Below the pieces are notes generated by a model. The model saw only the letters and a list, made by a program, of their open reading frames with translations. It ran no database searches and had not been told where the DNA came from. Shown one piece after another: positions 41,169 through 49,594 of a stretch of DNA of 64,000 bases. The DNA is from Haloarcula ordinaria (GTDB taxonomy: Archaea > Halobacteriota > Halobacteria > Halobacteriales > Haloarculaceae): the NCBI RefSeq assembly GCF_029338275.1, contig NZ_CP119789.1, positions 2,976,001 through 3,040,000 of the forward strand, given 5' to 3'. A program made the position numbers and the translations under genes. Every line of letters begins with the position of its first letter. Position 1 is the stretch's first letter.

Positions 41169-41441
41169 ATGAATCAGTCCCCGAAACGCGGGGTGCGAAA
41201 GTCGCTGAACGACGACGGAGTGCCGCCCGCCGTCTCCATCGTCAGAACTGTCGCCGACGTCGCCGGTGTGAACGTGAGCGAACTCGAACCGCTCGAAGAG
41301 TCCGTTCCGGCCGACGCGCTGAACAGCGTCGCGAGGAACGACGGAACGCAGCTCTACTTCGAGTACGAGGGCTACGACGTCACCCTCGACGGCGGGGACG
41401 CCTTCATCGTTTCCGAGTCCGACGCGACCAGCGTTCGATAG
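41169..41441 (+). CDS. stand-alone HalOD1 output-domain protein
   Basis: The product (90 aa) is essentially one HalOD1 (halobacterial output domain 1) unit: a helix PAVSIVRTVADVAGVNVSEL followed by LEESVPADALNSVARNDGTQ and the strands YFEYEGYDVTLDGGDAFIVS. In multidomain haloarchaeal regulators this unit follows a receiver domain; here it stands alone, so it may act as a free output module or inhibitor. It is preceded by a strong TATA box and is divergent from the CapA gene. Confidence 0.82.
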   Translation: MNQSPKRGVRKSLNDDGVPPAVSIVRTVADVAGVNVSELEPLEESVPADALNSVARNDGTQLYFEYEGYDVTLDGGDAFIVSESDATSVR

Positions 41442-41470
41442 CCCCGGACGGAGCCGTCCACGGACGGCGT

Positions 41471-42526
41471 TTACCCCTGCAAGACGTGTGCGTCGCCCGG
41501 CTCGAACCCGACGCGTATCTCCCCCGACGGCTGTGTGGCCGTCCGAACGAGTATCTCCCTGTCTCCCCAGCCGAGGTGGACCCGTGTCACGTCGCCCAGG
41601 AACTCCGCGCTCCGGACCGTGCCGGTGAGCGTGTTCTCGCCACCGCCGAGCGTCAGCGTCTCCGGGCGCACGCAGAACGTACAGCGGTCACCCGGGGAGA
41701 CGGTGTCAGCCACGGCGACCGAGAGACGTTCGCCGCCGACGGCGACCGACGCGATGCCGTCGCGCACCGCTCGGACCTCCCCCGTGAACACGTTGTTGTC
41801 GCCGACGAACTCGGCGACGAACTCGGTGGCTGGCTCGCGGTAGATGGTCCGCGGCGACCCGACCTGTTCGGGCGCGCCGGCGCGCATCACCGCTACCCGG
41901 TCGGAGATGGCCAGCGCCTCCTCCTGGTCGTGAGTGACGTAGACCGTGGTGATGCCAAGTTCCGCCTGAATCTCCCGCACCTGGACCCGGAGCCGCTCGC
42001 GTAGTTTCGCGTCGAGCGCGCTCATCGGCTCGTCGAGGAGGAGCACGTCCGGACCGGGCGCGAGCGCCCGCGCGATGGCGACGCGCTGCTGCTGGCCGCC
42101 GGAGAGCGTCTCTGGGTCCCGGTCGGTCATCCCGGCGAGGTCGACCAGGTCCAGCAGGTCGGCGACGCGCTGCGCCGTGCTGACCCGGCCAGGCGGGTCG
42201 GCGAAGTTGAGGCCGTAGGCGACGTTCTCGCCGACGGTCATGTGCGGGAACAGGGCGTAGCTCTGGAAGACGACACCGACGTCGCGGTCCTCCGGGGGGA
42301 CGCCGGCGACGCTCTCGCCGCCGAAGCGCACCGTCCCCGCCGTCGGTGCTTCGAACCCCGCGAGCAGCCGGAGCGTCGTCGTCTTGCCACAGCCAGAGGG
42401 CCCGACGAGGGTGAAGAACTCGCCCTCCTCGACGGCCAGCGAGACGTCGTCGACGGCCGTCGTCTCGCCGTACCGCCTGGTGACGCCGTCGAGTTCGACT
42501 GCGGGCGCGTCGTCCTCAGAGGGCAT
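41471..42526 (-). CDS. thiQ: thiamine-type ABC transporter ATP-binding protein
   Basis: The product (351 aa) is a full ABC ATPase: Walker [22 protein letters not shown]-loop [20 protein letters not shown], signature [20 protein letters not shown], Walker [17 protein letters not shown]-loop [16 protein letters not shown]. About 110 C-terminal residues form a TOBE-like domain ([31 protein letters not shown]). Its start overlaps the permease stop by 11 bases. The locus order (binding protein, permease, ATPase) matches thiamine importers; iron or polyamine transport is the alternative. Related PotA/FbpC proteins share the same motifs. Confidence 0.82.
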   Translation of the reverse strand: MPSEDDAPAVELDGVTRRYGETTAVDDVSLAVEEGEFFTLVGPSGCGKTTTLRLLAGFEAPTAGTVRFGGESVAGVPPEDRDVGVVFQSYALFPHMTVGENVAYGLNFADPPGRVSTAQRVADLLDLVDLAGMTDRDPETLSGGQQQRVAIARALAPGPDVLLLDEPMSALDAKLRERLRVQVREIQAELGITTVYVTHDQEEALAISDRVAVMRAGAPEQVGSPRTIYREPATEFVAEFVGDNNVFTGEVRAVRDGIASVAVGGERLSVAVADTVSPGDRCTFCVRPETLTLGGGENTLTGTVRSAEFLGDVTRVHLGWGDREILVRTATQPSGEIRVGFEPGDAHVLQG

Positions 42527-44354
42527 CCGTCTCACCCCCCAGCCGGTCGATGACGAGGAAACTCGCGCTGGTGACCACCAGCAGAACGACGCCCATCGCC
42601 GTCGCGGGCCCGAGCCGGCGGCCGATGAACCGCTCGATGGCGATGGGCATGGTGAACTGGCTGGTGCCCGAGGCCAGCACGATGGTCGCCGAGAACTCGC
42701 CGATGGAGATGGCGACGGCGAAGGCCGCACCGGCGACGACGGCCGGCCAGACCAGTGGGAGCTCGATGTCAGCGAGCACCCGAGCCCGCGAGGCCCCGAG
42801 CGCCCGCGCGGACTCGACCAGCGAGCGGTCCAGCCCCTCCAGGCCGGGCGCGACGGTGCGAACGACGAAGGGGTAGCCCGCGACGGCGTGGGCGGCGACG
42901 ATAGCCAGTGCGCCGCCGACGGCGAGTCGCGTCCCGCCCACTTCGACCCCGAAGACCAGACCACGCAGGAGCCCCAGGCCGACGATGATGCCCGACACCG
43001 CCAGGGGGGCCATCGCCACGACGTCGAGGACTTTCCGCCCACGGTAGCGGCGGGTCGTGAGAACGGCGACGACGACGCCCATCGGGAGCGCAACCGCCAG
43101 GGCCGCGGCCGCGAACAGCAGCGAGTTCCTGACCGCGTCCCAGGGCTGGACCTGGAACGAGGCCCCCGATGCCTGCCGTTCGAGGAGGAACTCGTAGTGG
43201 GCCAGCGTCGCGCCGTTCGGTCCGGTGAGGCTCGCGTACACCATGCTCGCGATGGGCGCGACGAACACCGCCAGCGCGACCACGCTGTACGCCGCCAGTC
43301 CCGCACGGGGGAGGAGTTCGCGGAGCGACAGCGACGGCGGGACGATGGGGCGGCGCGGCAGCGGGCGAATCCCGTCCGACGAGATGCTGTGGCGCGCCTC
43401 GTAGCGGAGGTAGCCGTACAGCAGCGACAGCGAGATGGCCAGTTCGACCAGCGCCAGCGCGGCCGCCTCGGCGTACTCCAGGTCCCGGACCAGGCGGTAG
43501 ACGAACACCTCGACGGTGGCGAGTTCGAACCCGCCGAGCGCGAGGACGATTGGGAAGGTCCCGAACGTGAACACGAAGGTCAGGACCGCACCCAGCACCA
43601 CCGAGGGGTACAGCTGCGGAGCGACCACGTCACGGAAGGCCCGGGTCGGCGACGCCCCCAGGCTGCGGGCCGTCTCGACGGCGCTCGCGTCGACGGACTC
43701 CCAGGCGGCCGTCGTCACCCGCGCGACCAGCGGCGCGTTGTAGAACGCGTGGGCGATAATGACTGCTTCGAGGGTGAACAGCAGGTCGACCTGGCCGAGC
43801 CCGACCGCGCCGAGCACGGTGTTCAGCGTCCCGTTCCGACCGAACGTCGCGACGAAGCCCACCGCGACCATGATGGAGGGGAGGACGAAGGGAAGGATGG
43901 TCAGCGAGCGCAGCGTCCGTCGGCCGGGGAACTCGTAACGGGCCAGCAGGTACGCGGCGGGGAGGCCGAGGGCGACGCTCGCGACCGAGGAGAGCGCCGC
44001 CTGGTAGGCCGTGAAGCCGACGACGCCCAGTCGCGGGTCGCCGGAGAGCACGCTGTCGAGGACGGCTGTGGGCGGGGTGCCCGTGAGCAACCGCGCGGGC
44101 TCGCCGAAGTAGAACGGGTCCGAGAGGACGGCCCAGAACACCGACAGTGTCACCCGACCGTCGACCACGACGCTCTCGACGAACACCGTCGCCACCGGGT
44201 AGTAGAAGATGCCGAGCAACACGAGGACCGTCCCGGTCGCGAGGACCGGCAGGGCACGGCGGTCGAGTGTCCCACGGAGTAGCGCGCGCCAGCGGTGCCG
44301 TCGCTCGTCGTGCGCCCGACCGTCCGACGCGCCCGTCTCGGTGCTGCGGGCCAC
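42516..44354 (-). CDS. thiP: thiamine-type ABC transporter permease, two fused permease domains
   Basis: The product (612 aa) contains about 12 TM helices in two binding-protein-dependent permease halves. Both EAA-type loops are visible: ETARSLGASPTRAFRDVVAP in the first half and ESARALGASRARVLADIELP in the second. This fused arrangement is characteristic of ThiP and FbpB. I chose the GTG at 44354, four bases after the binding-protein stop; an ATG at 44402 would overlap that gene by 44 bases. Co-translated with thiB and thiQ. Confidence 0.84.
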   Translation of the reverse strand: MARSTETGASDGRAHDERRHRWRALLRGTLDRRALPVLATGTVLVLLGIFYYPVATVFVESVVVDGRVTLSVFWAVLSDPFYFGEPARLLTGTPPTAVLDSVLSGDPRLGVVGFTAYQAALSSVASVALGLPAAYLLARYEFPGRRTLRSLTILPFVLPSIMVAVGFVATFGRNGTLNTVLGAVGLGQVDLLFTLEAVIIAHAFYNAPLVARVTTAAWESVDASAVETARSLGASPTRAFRDVVAPQLYPSVVLGAVLTFVFTFGTFPIVLALGGFELATVEVFVYRLVRDLEYAEAAALALVELAISLSLLYGYLRYEARHSISSDGIRPLPRRPIVPPSLSLRELLPRAGLAAYSVVALAVFVAPIASMVYASLTGPNGATLAHYEFLLERQASGASFQVQPWDAVRNSLLFAAAALAVALPMGVVVAVLTTRRYRGRKVLDVVAMAPLAVSGIIVGLGLLRGLVFGVEVGGTRLAVGGALAIVAAHAVAGYPFVVRTVAPGLEGLDRSLVESARALGASRARVLADIELPLVWPAVVAGAAFAVAISIGEFSATIVLASGTSQFTMPIAIERFIGRRLGPATAMGVVLLVVTSASFLVIDRLGGETDAL

Positions 44355-44358
44355 GCGT

Positions 44359-45420
44359 TCAGTTCTCGGCGAACTGTCGTTCCCAGGCTTCGATCCAGCC
44401 ACTGACCGACCCCTGGAGTTCGTCGTAGGTAAACGTCACCGGTTCCGGCGGTTCCTTCGCGAGCTCGGCGTAGTCCTCGGGCAGTGCCGCGTCAGTGGTC
44501 GCCGGGAAGGCGACGTTCCGCACGGCGATCTCGCCCTGCACCTCGGGGCGCAGCAGGAACGACATGAACTCGCGGGCCAGCTCGGGTTCGTTGGCGTCCG
44601 CGAAGACGGCCATCCCCTCGGGGTTGGCGTAGCCCTGGTCGTTGAGGAAGCGGATCTGGTGTTTCTCCAGATTGGCGTCGTTCCGATCGGCGAACACCTG
44701 GTCGGTGGAGTAGGAGACGACCATCGGGGCCTCGCCGGCCGACCACGCGCTGTAGGCGTCGCTCCACGACCCGAGCACGCGCACGTCGTTCGCCTGCAGG
44801 TCCGCCCAATAATCCAGGTAGCCGTCGGGACCGAACGCCGCGACGGTGTGGAGCAGGAACGCCCGCCCGGTCGCCGAACTCGCGGGGTTCTGCGCGATGA
44901 GGTCGCCGGCGACGTCCTCGGCGAGCAGTCCCTCGAACGTCTCGGGGGCTGTCATCGAGGTGCCGTCGTAGACGAGACTCACGTAGCCCGTGTCGAAGGG
45001 CACGGCCCGGTTATCGGGGTCGAACGACAGCTGTGACTTGACGCTGTCGGCACCCTCGACGTCGCCGGCCTCGGCGAACAGCCCGTCGTCGAGCTGGTCG
45101 TCGATGCGCACCAGGTCGTCGACGTTCAGTCCGACGTAGACGTCCGTCTCGGTGTCGACGCCGGCGTTCTTGCGTTCGATGTAGTGGTTCACCTCGTTCT
45201 CGGGCGTCTGCCAGATCAGGCGCGCGTCGAACTCGGACTCGAACTGCTCTTTGAGCCAGGCGCCGGGGCTCGTCGAGGGCGCGTCGATGAACGCGCTGTA
45301 GGTCCCGACCACGAGCGTCCGCTCGTCGTCCGGCTCGGATTCTCCCGCGATGCCACTGCAACCGGCGACGGTCGTCGCGACCGTCGCACCCGCCGCCGTC
45401 AGGAAGGTCCGGCGTTTCAT
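44359..45420 (-). CDS. thiB: thiamine-type ABC transporter substrate-binding lipoprotein
   Basis: The product (353 aa) has a twin-arginine, lipobox-type signal (MKRRTFLTAAGATVATTVAG followed by CSG). The mature part has the TbpA-like opening LVVGTYSAFIDAPSTSPG, then ETDVYVGLNVDDLVRID and DTGYVSLVYDGTSMTAPETF, fitting the thiamine-binding subfamily better than iron-binding ones. A C-terminal helix pair (WIEAWERQFAEN) closes the fold. It heads a three-gene operon with permease and ATPase. A TATA box is centred 27 bp upstream of the ATG. Substrate is inferred by similarity. Confidence 0.85.
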   Translation of the reverse strand: MKRRTFLTAAGATVATTVAGCSGIAGESEPDDERTLVVGTYSAFIDAPSTSPGAWLKEQFESEFDARLIWQTPENEVNHYIERKNAGVDTETDVYVGLNVDDLVRIDDQLDDGLFAEAGDVEGADSVKSQLSFDPDNRAVPFDTGYVSLVYDGTSMTAPETFEGLLAEDVAGDLIAQNPASSATGRAFLLHTVAAFGPDGYLDYWADLQANDVRVLGSWSDAYSAWSAGEAPMVVSYSTDQVFADRNDANLEKHQIRFLNDQGYANPEGMAVFADANEPELAREFMSFLLRPEVQGEIAVRNVAFPATTDAALPEDYAELAKEPPEPVTFTYDELQGSVSGWIEAWERQFAEN

Positions 45421-45443
45421 TACTCGGTGATTTCACTCGGTGG

Positions 45444-45451
45444 TACATAAA
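45444..45451 (-). promoter_or_regulatory. TATA box of the thiBPQ operon
   Basis: On the minus strand this reads TTTATGTA, centred 27 bp upstream of the thiB ATG at 45420. I found no recognisable THI-box riboswitch in the short upstream region. Confidence 0.6.
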
Positions 45452-45473
45452 CGAACCGTTACGCGGCGCCGCC

Positions 45474-45842
45474 TCACCAGGGGAGTGTCACGCCGGTCAA
45501 CACGAGGACGTTGTTGGCGACGACGGCGAGGGTCACGACGGCGAACAGCGCGAGGAATATCGACGCGTTCCGGTCCGAGAGCAGCGTCCACCCGGCCACC
45601 AGCCACACCATCGCCGCGAACTTCACGAGGAAGAGCCCGCCCAGCCCGAGGGTCGACAGCGACGCTGCGACGACGGCGTTCCCCTCCCGGAACCCGTTGG
45701 CGAGTCCCGTCATCGTCAGCAGGATGTCGGCCACCGTTGCGAGGACGATGACCGTCCAGAGGACGGCGTGCGCTCGCGTCATCCGTCGTTCGAGCCGCGG
45801 CGTGAACAGCGGCTCACCGTCCCCACCTGCCCCGTCTGTCAT
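45474..45842 (-). CDS. membrane protein, DUF5658-like
   Basis: The product (122 aa) starts MTDGAGGDGEPLFTPRLERR and has three hydrophobic helices at about 25-47 (AHAVLWTVIVLATVADILLT), 57-85 (AASLSTLGLGGLFLVKFAAM, AMVWLVAGW) and 93-117. The conserved-looking AD near the end of helix one and the K-F in helix two match small DUF5658 membrane proteins. It sits behind thiB but with its own direction and start. The ATG at 45842 was chosen because upstream frame sequence is antisense to the next gene. Function unknown. Confidence 0.7.
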   Translation of the reverse strand: MTDGAGGDGEPLFTPRLERRMTRAHAVLWTVIVLATVADILLTMTGLANGFREGNAVVAASLSTLGLGGLFLVKFAAMVWLVAGWTLLSDRNASIFLALFAVVTLAVVANNVLVLTGVTLPW

Positions 45843-45932
45843 CGGCGTAGCCAGGGGAGCGACGGCAAAGAATCCCGTGGTCGAGGGGAGGCCCAGAGGT
45901 TTACACCCCTCCCGTGCGCAGTGAGCACGCAC

Positions 45933-46589
45933 ATGGACCTCATCGGCAAGTGCCCGCCGGACGCCGATTCGCTCGAAGCGGCAGCGGCCCGTGGATTCGA
46001 CCGGGTCGAGCTGTATCTGACCCCCGCCGACCTCGACGACATCGAGGCGACCGCTGTGACCGTCGCACGGTCGGCGGTCGACGCCGCTTCGGTCCATACG
46101 CCCCACGCGGTGCCCGAGGACGGCGAGACGTTCCGCCGCGCCGACGACCTGGCCTGCCGGCTCGACGCCTACCTGGTCGTCCACAGCCAGTACGCACTGC
46201 ACACCCACACCCAGCTGCTCGACAGCTACGGCTTCGAGGCCCCGTACGGCTACGAGAATAACCCCGGCGCGAGCGTCTTCCATCTGGAGCGCCAGTTGTT
46301 CGACCGCGACTACGAGCTCGTCCTCGACACAGCACACCTCTACGCGGCCGAAGCTGCCTATCTGGAGTCACTGGAGCATCTGTTGACGACCTACGGCGAC
46401 CGGATATCGGTCGCTCACCTGACCGACGGGACCCGAACGACAGACGGGCTCACCATCGGCCGAGGGGACATCGACCTCGAGACGACGGTCGACCTGTTAG
46501 AGCGGCAGTACGACGGCCTGGTCGTCCTCGAAGTGATGCCCGACGACCAGCGAGCCGGCCGGCAGACGATCCTCGACTGGCTCGAGTGA
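45933..46589 (+). CDS. sugar phosphate isomerase/epimerase-like TIM barrel
   Basis: The product (218 aa) has the AP-endonuclease-2/xylose-isomerase-like barrel pattern: MDLIGKCPPDADSLEAAAAR, GFDRVELYLTPADLDDI, SVHTPHAVPEDGETFRRADD, LVLDTAHLYAAEA and LVVLEVMPDDQ, supplying the His, Asp and Glu metal ligands. It is shorter than most family members. The stop overlaps an in-frame start of the E1-alpha gene region but that gene's likely ATG is 62 bases further on. Substrate unknown. Confidence 0.8.
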   Translation: MDLIGKCPPDADSLEAAAARGFDRVELYLTPADLDDIEATAVTVARSAVDAASVHTPHAVPEDGETFRRADDLACRLDAYLVVHSQYALHTHTQLLDSYGFEAPYGYENNPGASVFHLERQLFDRDYELVLDTAHLYAAEAAYLESLEHLLTTYGDRISVAHLTDGTRTTDGLTIGRGDIDLETTVDLLERQYDGLVVLEVMPDDQRAGRQTILDWLE

Positions 46590-46651
46590 GCGAACGGGCT
46601 CGCACCCAGACACACCTTTTTGAGGCGTCCGGTCCAGTGTCACGTCATCCG

Positions 46652-47764
46652 ATGACAGACGACGTGCTCGACAGGGCGCCGGACGACCGCGTGCAGGTCC
46701 TCGACGCGGAGGGACAGGTCACGGCACCCGACCTCGTCCCCGACCTGGCCGACGAGACGCTGGTGGGGATGCTCCGGGACATGCGCTTCGCCCGGCGCTT
46801 CGACGAGCGGATGATCAGCCTCCAGCGCCAGGGTCGACTCGGTACGTACGCCTCGCTCGCCGGGCAGGAGGGGTCACAGATAGGGTCGACGTACGCGCTG
46901 GCCGACGACGACACGCTGTTCTTCCAGTACCGCGAACACGGGGCGCTCGTCGCCCGGGGCCTCCCCTGGGAGTACGTGCTCTACTGGATGGGCCACGAGG
47001 CGGGCAACGCCGCGCTCGCGGACATCAACGTCTTCCCGCTGAACATCTCCATCGGCGGGCACATCCCCCACGCAGTCGGGTGGTCCTGGGCGGCAAAACG
47101 GAAGGGCGACGACCGGGTCGGCGTCGTCCACTTCGGCGACGGCGCGACCAGCGAGGGCGACTTCCACGAGGCGATGAACTTCGCCGGGGTGTTCGACACG
47201 CCGACGCTGTTCGTCTGCAACAACAACCAGTGGGCCATCTCGGTACCCCGCGAGCGTCAGACGGCGAGCGAGACCATCGCCCAGAAGGCCGCCGCCTACG
47301 GCTTCGACGGCGTCCAGGTCGACGGAATGGACCCGCTCGCGACCTACGTCGTCACGAAGGCCGCCCGCGAGCGGGCGGTCGACCCGCCGGACGGGACACC
47401 GCGTCCAGTACTCCTCGAAGCCGTCCAGTACCGCTTCGGCGCACACACGACTGCCGACGACCCGGACGTCTATCGCGACGAGGACGAGGTCGAACGGTGG
47501 CGCGAGCGTGACCCGCTCACCAGGTTCGAAGCGTTCCTTCGGGACCGTGGCCTGCTGGACGACGACCGGCTCGACGCGATGGACGCGGAGATAGCGGACA
47601 CGCTCTCTGCTATCGTCGACCGCGCCGAGGAGTACGCGCCAGACCCGACCGACCTCTTCGCCGACGTCTACGCCGAGTCGACGCCGAACGTCGACGCCCA
47701 GCAGGAGTACTTCGAGGCGCTCCGCGACCGTCACGGGGACGACGCGCTGCTCGACGACTGGTGA
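46652..47764 (+). CDS. 2-oxoacid dehydrogenase E1 component alpha subunit, orphan
   Basis: The product (370 aa) is a thiamine diphosphate-dependent E1-alpha of the pyruvate/branched-chain type. Visible motifs: LVGMLRDMRFARRFDERM, LAGQEGSQIGSTYAL, FQYREHGALVARGLPWEYV, GGHIPHAVGWSWAAK, the ThDP motif FGDGATSEGDFHEAMNFAGV ending at VCNNNQWAIS, and YRFGAHTTADDPDVYRDEDE. The E1-beta, E2 and E3 genes that usually follow are absent here. The ATG at 46652 has a TATA-like ACCTTTTTGAG about 30-40 bp upstream; a start at 46586 is the longer alternative. Confidence 0.88.
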   Translation: MTDDVLDRAPDDRVQVLDAEGQVTAPDLVPDLADETLVGMLRDMRFARRFDERMISLQRQGRLGTYASLAGQEGSQIGSTYALADDDTLFFQYREHGALVARGLPWEYVLYWMGHEAGNAALADINVFPLNISIGGHIPHAVGWSWAAKRKGDDRVGVVHFGDGATSEGDFHEAMNFAGVFDTPTLFVCNNNQWAISVPRERQTASETIAQKAAAYGFDGVQVDGMDPLATYVVTKAARERAVDPPDGTPRPVLLEAVQYRFGAHTTADDPDVYRDEDEVERWRERDPLTRFEAFLRDRGLLDDDRLDAMDAEIADTLSAIVDRAEEYAPDPTDLFADVYAESTPNVDAQQEYFEALRDRHGDDALLDDW

Positions 47765-47791
47765 GTCGTCGAGGCCGACACCGGATGGATT

Positions 47792-48541
47792 ATGCCCGTC
47801 GCGGTGCTCCGGGGAGTCGTGACCGAGTGGCCACCAGTCGACCCGACGGAGACCACCGACATCGCCGAGCACCGCGACGACGTCCTGGCCGCGGTCCGCG
47901 ACCACGCCGGCCGCCTGGCCTACGAACTCGCGCGGCTGGAAGGCGGTGACTACGGCCAGAAGACCGTCGAGACCGACCGGGGCGAGTGGACGGTGAAGTA
48001 CGAGGCCGGCGACCTGGAGTACCTCCGGTTCGACCCGAACCGCGGCGCGGAGACGTACGTCGTCTCGACGAAGCAACCAGCGGAGCCGGCGGCGCTTGCC
48101 GACGCACTCACGGACTACGACGCCTTCGTGACGGGGTTCAACGAGTACGTCCGCTCGCTTGAGGGGGTCCTCGACGACGTCCCGACGGAGTTCCCCGCGG
48201 TCACGTCGACCGACGGCGTCGTCGCCGAGCGCGACCGGGTGCTGGACCGCGTGCGGGAGGTCTGTGACCACATCGCCGGCCAGCTGCACCGCTACGAAGG
48301 CGGCGACTACGGGACGTTCACCACCAGGGTCGACGGGACCCGGTGGGAGCTGAAGTGGGACCGCGACGGCGTCTCGTACCTCCGGGCCGGCGGGTCGAAC
48401 GGCGTGTATCTCATCTCCCAGTACGACCAGCCCGCGGCGGCAGACATCCGGGAGTACGCACCCCGGTTCCACGATTTCGTGGCGGCGTACAACGACCACG
48501 TCGAGGACCTGGAAGCCGACCTCGCCACCGTCTCGCTTTGA
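47792..48541 (+). CDS. haloarchaeal protein with two tandem homologous halves
   Basis: The product (249 aa) is an internal duplication. The first unit (about 30-125) contains LEGGDYGQKTVETDRGEWTV, LEYLRFDPNRGAETYVVSTK and FVTGFNEYVRSLEGVLDDV; the second (about 150-245) repeats it as YEGGDYGTFTTRVDGTRWEL, VSYLRAGGSNGVYLISQYDQ and FVAAYNDHVEDLEADLATV. Each unit is helix, three or four strands, helix, with an invariant (L/Y)EGGDYG. There is no signal peptide or membrane helix. Function unknown; the repeated fold suggests an intramolecular dimer. Confidence 0.75.
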   Translation: MPVAVLRGVVTEWPPVDPTETTDIAEHRDDVLAAVRDHAGRLAYELARLEGGDYGQKTVETDRGEWTVKYEAGDLEYLRFDPNRGAETYVVSTKQPAEPAALADALTDYDAFVTGFNEYVRSLEGVLDDVPTEFPAVTSTDGVVAERDRVLDRVREVCDHIAGQLHRYEGGDYGTFTTRVDGTRWELKWDRDGVSYLRAGGSNGVYLISQYDQPAAADIREYAPRFHDFVAAYNDHVEDLEADLATVSL

Positions 48542-48615
48542 GCGGGGCCACACGGGCGGCCCGGCGATGGGAGTAAACGATATCTAACTAACATCATTCC
48601 CGACGCAACTCCACC

Positions 48616-48768
48616 ATGGATCAGGCCACCGCACCCGACTACGTGTATCTCTGCGTCGACGAAGGCGACGACGTCGACGCGCTGGTACTCGCCTTCCGGA
48701 AGGACGGGAAGCTGTACGAACTGGCCGAGTTACCGCCTGGGGCCAAGGGCACCCTCGAGCGCTGCTGA
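48616..48768 (+). CDS. 50-residue acidic microprotein
   Basis: The reading frame encodes a 50-aa protein starting MDQATAPDYVYLCVDEGDDV and ending with FRKDGKLYELAELPPGAKGT and LERC. It reads as two or three strands. Cysteines are present near residue 13 and at the last position. The ATG is preceded by GATATCTAAC (about 48579-48588), a plausible TATA element 28-30 bp upstream. Composition and codon use are haloarchaeal. It resembles short acidic proteins common in haloarchaea; the function is unknown. Found by reading the gap. Confidence 0.65.
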   Translation: MDQATAPDYVYLCVDEGDDVDALVLAFRKDGKLYELAELPPGAKGTLERC

Positions 48769-48825
48769 GCGCCTCCGGTCACGTTCAGCCCCAGAGTATA
48801 CTTGGGCTCGGCTCTTCCCCGCGGT

Positions 48826-49287
48826 ATGGATAGCGCGTTCGAGGGATTCGGCCACGAATCCCACATGCGTCGCGCGTTCGCCCTCGCTCGGACGGCCGTC
48901 GAGCGTGGCGACCGCCCCTTCGGGTCTGTGCTCGTCCGTGACGACGAAATCGTGATGGAAGCGTCGAATCGGGTTCTCACCGACGACGACGTGCGGGCCC
49001 ACCCGGAACTGACGCTGGCGGCACAGGCACTCCGCGAATGCACGCCCGATGAGCGCGCCGAGACCGTGTTGTACACGAGCACGGAACCGTGCCCGATGTG
49101 TGCCGGCGGCATCCGTCACGCGGGGCTGGGACGGGTCGTCTACAGCGTCGGCGGCGACGAGATCGGCGCGTTCACGGACCAGGGCGCGCCGGTGCGCTCC
49201 GGCGACATCCTCGAGGGGACCACGGAGGTCGTCGGCCCGGTGCTGAACGAGGAGGGCCGGGCAATCCACGAGGCGTTCGACTGGTAG
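48826..49287 (+). CDS. nucleoside/CMP deaminase family protein with HPE motif
   Basis: The product (153 aa) is a zinc-dependent cytidine-deaminase-fold protein of the guanine/tRNA-adenosine deaminase group. The two metal motifs are RAHPELTLAAQALRE and STEPCPMCAGGIRHAG. The canonical HAE is HPE here, with the catalytic Glu kept. The N-terminal helix HMRRAFALARTAVERGDRPF and GSVLVRDDEIVMEASNRVL are typical. The ATG at 48826 has GAGTATACTTG about 30 bp upstream; an ATG at 48802 is an alternative. Substrate unproven. Confidence 0.85.
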   Translation: MDSAFEGFGHESHMRRAFALARTAVERGDRPFGSVLVRDDEIVMEASNRVLTDDDVRAHPELTLAAQALRECTPDERAETVLYTSTEPCPMCAGGIRHAGLGRVVYSVGGDEIGAFTDQGAPVRSGDILEGTTEVVGPVLNEEGRAIHEAFDW

Positions 49288-49291
49288 CCGG

Positions 49292-49447
49292 TCAGCGGTT
49301 CCACTCGTAGAACCACCACGCTCCGCCAAGCGCCATCAGTCCGAGTCCGAGCGCGGACGTCGCCGGTTCCGGAATCACGAACAGCACGAGCCCGACCAGG
49401 AACATCGTGACCGGTTCGACCTCGTCGAGATACTTCACGAAATCCAT
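49292..49447 (-). CDS. 51-residue membrane microprotein ending in a PEP-CTERM-like tail
   Basis: The product starts MDFVKYLDEVEPVTMFLVGL and continues VLFVIPEPATSALGLGLMAL then GGAWWFYEWNR. It has one helix before and one after PEPATSALGLG. The latter resembles a bacterial PEP-CTERM sorting tail (PEP, hydrophobic helix, basic end), but there is no signal peptide and the protein is nearly all tail. A minus-strand GTTTATAG is centred 27 bp upstream of the ATG. The resemblance may be coincidental. A longer in-frame start lies 11 codons upstream. Its stop lies four bases from that of the convergent deaminase gene. Confidence 0.65.
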   Translation of the reverse strand: MDFVKYLDEVEPVTMFLVGLVLFVIPEPATSALGLGLMALGGAWWFYEWNR

Positions 49448-49594
49448 GCGAACAGCTTGGTCGCCCGACACTATAAACACGGCTGGCGGTCAGACTGTTC
49501 GCCGCTCGGGTCCCGCCGCTACGCTCGGTGGAGTGGTCTGAAAGAAGTTGTCGAGAGATAGGTGTCGCCGCGAGGCGACAGTGAAATCCCGGAG

